From an uncultured Granulosicoccaceae bacterium (lineage in GTDB: Bacteria; Pseudomonadota; Gammaproteobacteria; Granulosicoccales; Granulosicoccaceae), in contig CALHNS010000011.1 of NCBI GenBank assembly GCA_938035125.1, positions 19,340 through 83,339 of the forward strand: a stretch of 64,000 bases of DNA, given 5' to 3'. Below, piece by piece: positions 61,775 through 64,000 of the stretch. The notes below the pieces were generated by a model. The model made no database searches. It had not been told where the DNA came from and saw only the letters and a list, made by a program, of their open reading frames with translations. The position numbers were made by a program, and so were the translations under genes. Position 1 is the stretch's first letter. Each line of letters begins with the position of its first letter.

Positions 61775-62212
61775 TTAATACCCTGGGGTATTCTTTTCAA
61801 CCCAGCGGCTTCTTCCGTTCGCTAGGGTTTCTTTTTTCCAAAATGGTGCGCGGCTTTTCAGTGCTTCCATTAAAAAACGCACCGCCTCAAAGGCATCCTT
61901 TCGATGCATCGACCAAACCGTGGTAAGAACGATGGGTTCACCCGGTGTCATTGGCCCCACTCGGTGCACAATTAACGCATCGATTAAGCGCCATTGCTCA
62001 CACGCATCGCTAATAATATTCTCAAGCTCTTTTTCAGTCATGCCTGGATAATGCTCCAGCGTCATGCCGGTTACTTCATCGCCTTCATTGATGTGCCGCA
62101 TGGTGCCAATAAAGTTTGCGGTTGCGCCAAAGCTGCCAGCTACCAAGCTCGCTTCGTGTTCTGCTTGATACCGATTCGGATCGAAAGAACCTTCAACAAT
62201 GTGCACCGCCAT
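61775..62212 (-). CDS. moaE: molybdopterin synthase catalytic subunit
   Basis: Large subunit of the synthase that inserts dithiolene sulfur into precursor Z (cPMP). 145 aa, with GATANFIGTMRHINEGDEVTGMTLEHYPGMTE and the VHRVGPMTPGE motif; the active-site Lys lies in the CxxKxK-like region (MEALKSRAPFWKKE). The start is two bases after the moaD stop. Confidence 0.97.
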   Translation of the reverse strand: MAVHIVEGSFDPNRYQAEHEASLVAGSFGATANFIGTMRHINEGDEVTGMTLEHYPGMTEKELENIISDACEQWRLIDALIVHRVGPMTPGEPIVLTTVWSMHRKDAFEAVRFLMEALKSRAPFWKKETLANGRSRWVEKNTPGY

Positions 62213-62214
62213 AC

Positions 62215-62448
62215 TTAACCGCCTGTAATGGGCGGGAAGAACGCCACTTCATCACCCTCTTTCACCGGGTGGGTGACGGGTTCGTGCGAATGGTTTACCG
62301 AACACACAACGTGCGCGGGTGGCTCCTTTATGCCCGTGGCGGCGGCCCACACATCGGCAACGGTAGCAACATCTTCAGAATTTACCTCTCGCAAGGCGTC
62401 CGGGATGTCTTCTTTCAAACTGGCGAAGAACTTAACTTGTATGGCCAT
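62215..62448 (-). CDS. moaD: molybdopterin synthase sulfur carrier subunit
   Basis: 77-aa ubiquitin-like protein ending in the essential Gly-Gly (EVAFFPPITGG), whose C-terminus becomes a thiocarboxylate. It is directly upstream of moaE, the standard pairing, and divergent from moaC. Confidence 0.97.
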   Translation of the reverse strand: MAIQVKFFASLKEDIPDALREVNSEDVATVADVWAAATGIKEPPAHVVCSVNHSHEPVTHPVKEGDEVAFFPPITGG

Positions 62449-62524
62449 AGGGAGTTACGCACTTGCTGACGTAGGCTGGGTGACGTGACATCATAACCAA
62501 TGACGCAATTAATTAGAGCCAGCG

Positions 62525-63007
62525 ATGTCAGACTTAACGCATTTCAATGAGGCAGGGGATGCCCACATGGTGGATGTTGGTGATAAGTCCATCACACATC
62601 GTGTGGCCGTGGCTGAAGGGCTGATCAGCATGCAGCCCAAAACCTTTGCCATGGTGGCAGCCGGTACGCATAAAAAAGGCGATGTGTTGGGCATCGCTAG
62701 GGTGGCAGGCATTATGGCCACCAAGCGCACCGCCGATTTGGTGCCGTTGTGTCATCCCATTGGCTTAACTCGGGTGGCGGTTGAATTTGAACTGGATGAG
62801 GCCGCAAGCGCTATCAAGTGCCTGTGTACCACCGAAACCCGAGGGCAAACTGGGGTGGAAATGGAAGCGCTCACCGGGGTGCAAATCGCGTTACTAACCA
62901 TTTACGACATGTGTAAAGCGGTCGATCGAGCCATGGTGATGACGGCCGTTCAACTGAACGAAAAGTCAGGCGGTAAATCCAGCGATTACGTTCGTGGTGT
63001 GCAGTAG
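62525..63007 (+). CDS. moaC: cyclic pyranopterin monophosphate synthase
   Basis: Works with MoaA to make cPMP, the first molybdenum-cofactor intermediate. 160 aa. [40 protein letters not shown] and [33 protein letters not shown] are the family signatures, including the catalytic Lys and His residues. moaA is not in the window. No molybdenum-cofactor riboswitch is visible in the 76-bp divergent gap to moaD. Confidence 0.98.
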   Translation: MSDLTHFNEAGDAHMVDVGDKSITHRVAVAEGLISMQPKTFAMVAAGTHKKGDVLGIARVAGIMATKRTADLVPLCHPIGLTRVAVEFELDEAASAIKCLCTTETRGQTGVEMEALTGVQIALLTIYDMCKAVDRAMVMTAVQLNEKSGGKSSDYVRGVQ

Positions 63008-63187
63008 CTCTCACTGCTATAACTGTACTGATTACAGTGAGTTAAACTGCTGAGTTGCGTGTTAAAGGTTTGAACGGTTTTCTCCGTTGTTACGTATTCT
63101 GTCTCTGCTCGATTCGTTTAACTCCATTTGGGCTTGCAGCCGCACTGGGTGTGGCCAAGTCAACACAAAAGTTTGTTGGAAAAAAAC

Positions 63188-64000
63188 ATGAAATTCCTTA
63201 AATGGTTAGTGATTGGAACACTCTCGCTAGTGGTTCTGATAGGCGTGGGTTTGGTTGTTGTGGTGAATTCTGTAGATTGGAATAACTACCGGGATACCAT
63301 CAAAGAACAGGCACTGAAGCATACGGGTCGTGAATTAAGCATTGCCGGTGATTTAAGCCCCTCTTTTTTCCCCTGGGCGGGTATTTCCATTGGCGGTGTA
63401 TCAATGGCCAATGCAGAAGGGTTCCAGGACGATAATTTTGCCAAAGTGGATAGCGCTGATGTAAAGGTTGAAATTTTGCCGTTACTCAAACGCGAGGTGA
63501 ATATAAAAAGTGTTGAGCTGCACGGTTTAACGATGAACCTTCAGCGTAACGCCGATGGCACCACCAACTGGGATGATCTTGCTAATCGCGAAAGCACCAC
63601 AACCACAGAAACCGATGAAGACACCACAGCCGAGGTGGAAGGCAATTCGGCAACGGTTGCGGCTTTATCAGTTGGCGGTATTAATATCAGTGATGCCAAT
63701 GTTAGCTGGGTTGATAACCTAAACAGCACGGATGTGCAGCTCTCAGATTTTGGATTGCAAACCGGTGCGATTGAATTGGGTAAGCCATTTGACTTAGGTT
63801 CATCGTTTAACGTCAGTAGCGCATCCATGGGTTTGCAATCGAAGGTAGATGCAGCAGCTAAAGTCAGCCTAGATTTAGAAAATCAACGCTACGAACTCTC
63901 AGGGCTTCAGCTGAATGTAGATGCGGCAGGCGATGCGTTGCCGAACGGTGCCTTGGCAGCGAGCTTAGGCGGTAATGTGGTTGCTGAGCTTGCCAATGAA
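63188..64000 (+). CDS. AsmA-family protein, 5' part (runs off window)
   Basis: 271 codons are visible with no stop. The N-terminal transmembrane helix (KWLVIGTLSLVVLIGVGLVVVV) and the AsmA start motif DWNNYRDTIKEQALKHTGRELSIAGDLSPSFFPWAGISIGGVSMAN are clear. AsmA-like proteins span the periplasm and are implicated in outer-membrane lipid transport. A Thr/Glu-rich patch near residues 137–154 is probably a flexible insert. The 180-bp gap after moaC contains only small inverted repeats. Confidence 0.92.
   Translation, partial: MKFLKWLVIGTLSLVVLIGVGLVVVVNSVDWNNYRDTIKEQALKHTGRELSIAGDLSPSFFPWAGISIGGVSMANAEGFQDDNFAKVDSADVKVEILPLLKREVNIKSVELHGLTMNLQRNADGTTNWDDLANRESTTTTETDEDTTAEVEGNSATVAALSVGGINISDANVSWVDNLNSTDVQLSDFGLQTGAIELGKPFDLGSSFNVSSASMGLQSKVDAAAKVSLDLENQRYELSGLQLNVDAAGDALPNGALAASLGGNVVAELANE

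Noticed and set aside
62449..62524. Molybdenum-cofactor riboswitch before moaC
   Set aside because: The 76-bp divergent gap is too short for the aptamer and shows no characteristic paired elements.

Overview
This 64 kb window reads as a stretch of a gammaproteobacterial chromosome. The evidence is the block mnmE–mnmG–rsmG–parA–parB–atpIBEFHAGDC–glmU–glmS, which in this class usually lies close to the replication origin, together with class-typical genes (rluE, ispB, hemW, yicC/rph, an lpoB-like gene and a murJ–ribF–ileS–lspA–ispH series). Base composition looks balanced. I see no rRNA, tRNA, insertion sequence, prophage or CRISPR. A GH16 glucanase, a bacterial voltage-gated sodium channel and an iodotyrosine-deiodinase-type enzyme suggest a marine or surface-living heterotroph. 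That lifestyle is an inference, and the genus cannot be fixed from the sequence alone.

Layout. 1–7 kb: 3' end of mnmE, a zincin-like lipoprotein gene, mnmG, a lipoprotein gene on the minus strand, rsmG and parAB. 7.1–14.3 kb: complete F-type ATP synthase operon ending in a strong terminator. 14.4–17.8 kb: glmU and glmS for UDP-GlcNAc synthesis, then a seven-copy 8-bp repeat and a bidirectional terminator. 17.8–25.3 kb: accessory genes, namely a TPR protein, a DMT transporter, a DUF3144-like protein, an MFS transporter, a DsbA-fold isomerase, a secreted GH16 enzyme with inserted Fn3-like repeats, a repeat-rich peptidoglycan-binding lipoprotein and a YidB-like protein. 25.3–34.9 kb, minus strand: murJ, ribF, ileS, lspA, ispH, an IYD-like flavoenzyme and a DMT transporter. 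This series is interrupted by a plus-strand XRE regulator gene that follows an 11-bp repeat array. 34.9–39.9 kb: rpsT, proB, obgE, a hypothetical gene, rpmA, rplU and ispB. 39.9–47.2 kb, minus strand: a secreted metzincin with a hexanucleotide-repeat linker, rluE, a 5'-3' exonuclease gene, an SNase-like gene, rpmE, hemW, rdgB and rph. 47.3–54.4 kb: yicC, a NaChBac-type channel, an M23 lipoprotein, a two-component system (with a terminator between regulator and kinase) and a divergent htrA/degP. 54.4–57.5 kb: a membrane protein gene and an lpoB-like/COG3014-like lipoprotein operon that may end in a 16-codon ORF with an exceptionally strong Shine-Dalgarno sequence. 57.6–61.8 kb: divergent glpK and glpD, with a DMT transporter gene overlapping glpD. 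61.8–64 kb: moaE, moaD, moaC and the start of an AsmA-family gene that runs off the window.

Themes. Most of the window is core housekeeping (energy, cell wall precursors, translation, isoprenoids, chromosome partition). The least expected pieces are small insertions into conserved gene orders: an XRE gene with helically phased repeats between ribF and ileS, an IYD homologue coupled to a transporter after ispH, and a short ORF/terminator unit after the lpoB-like operon. No large unknown multi-gene system is evident. The best leads are the 16-codon ORF, the 11-bp repeat array, the deiodinase-like enzyme and the split GH16 domain.
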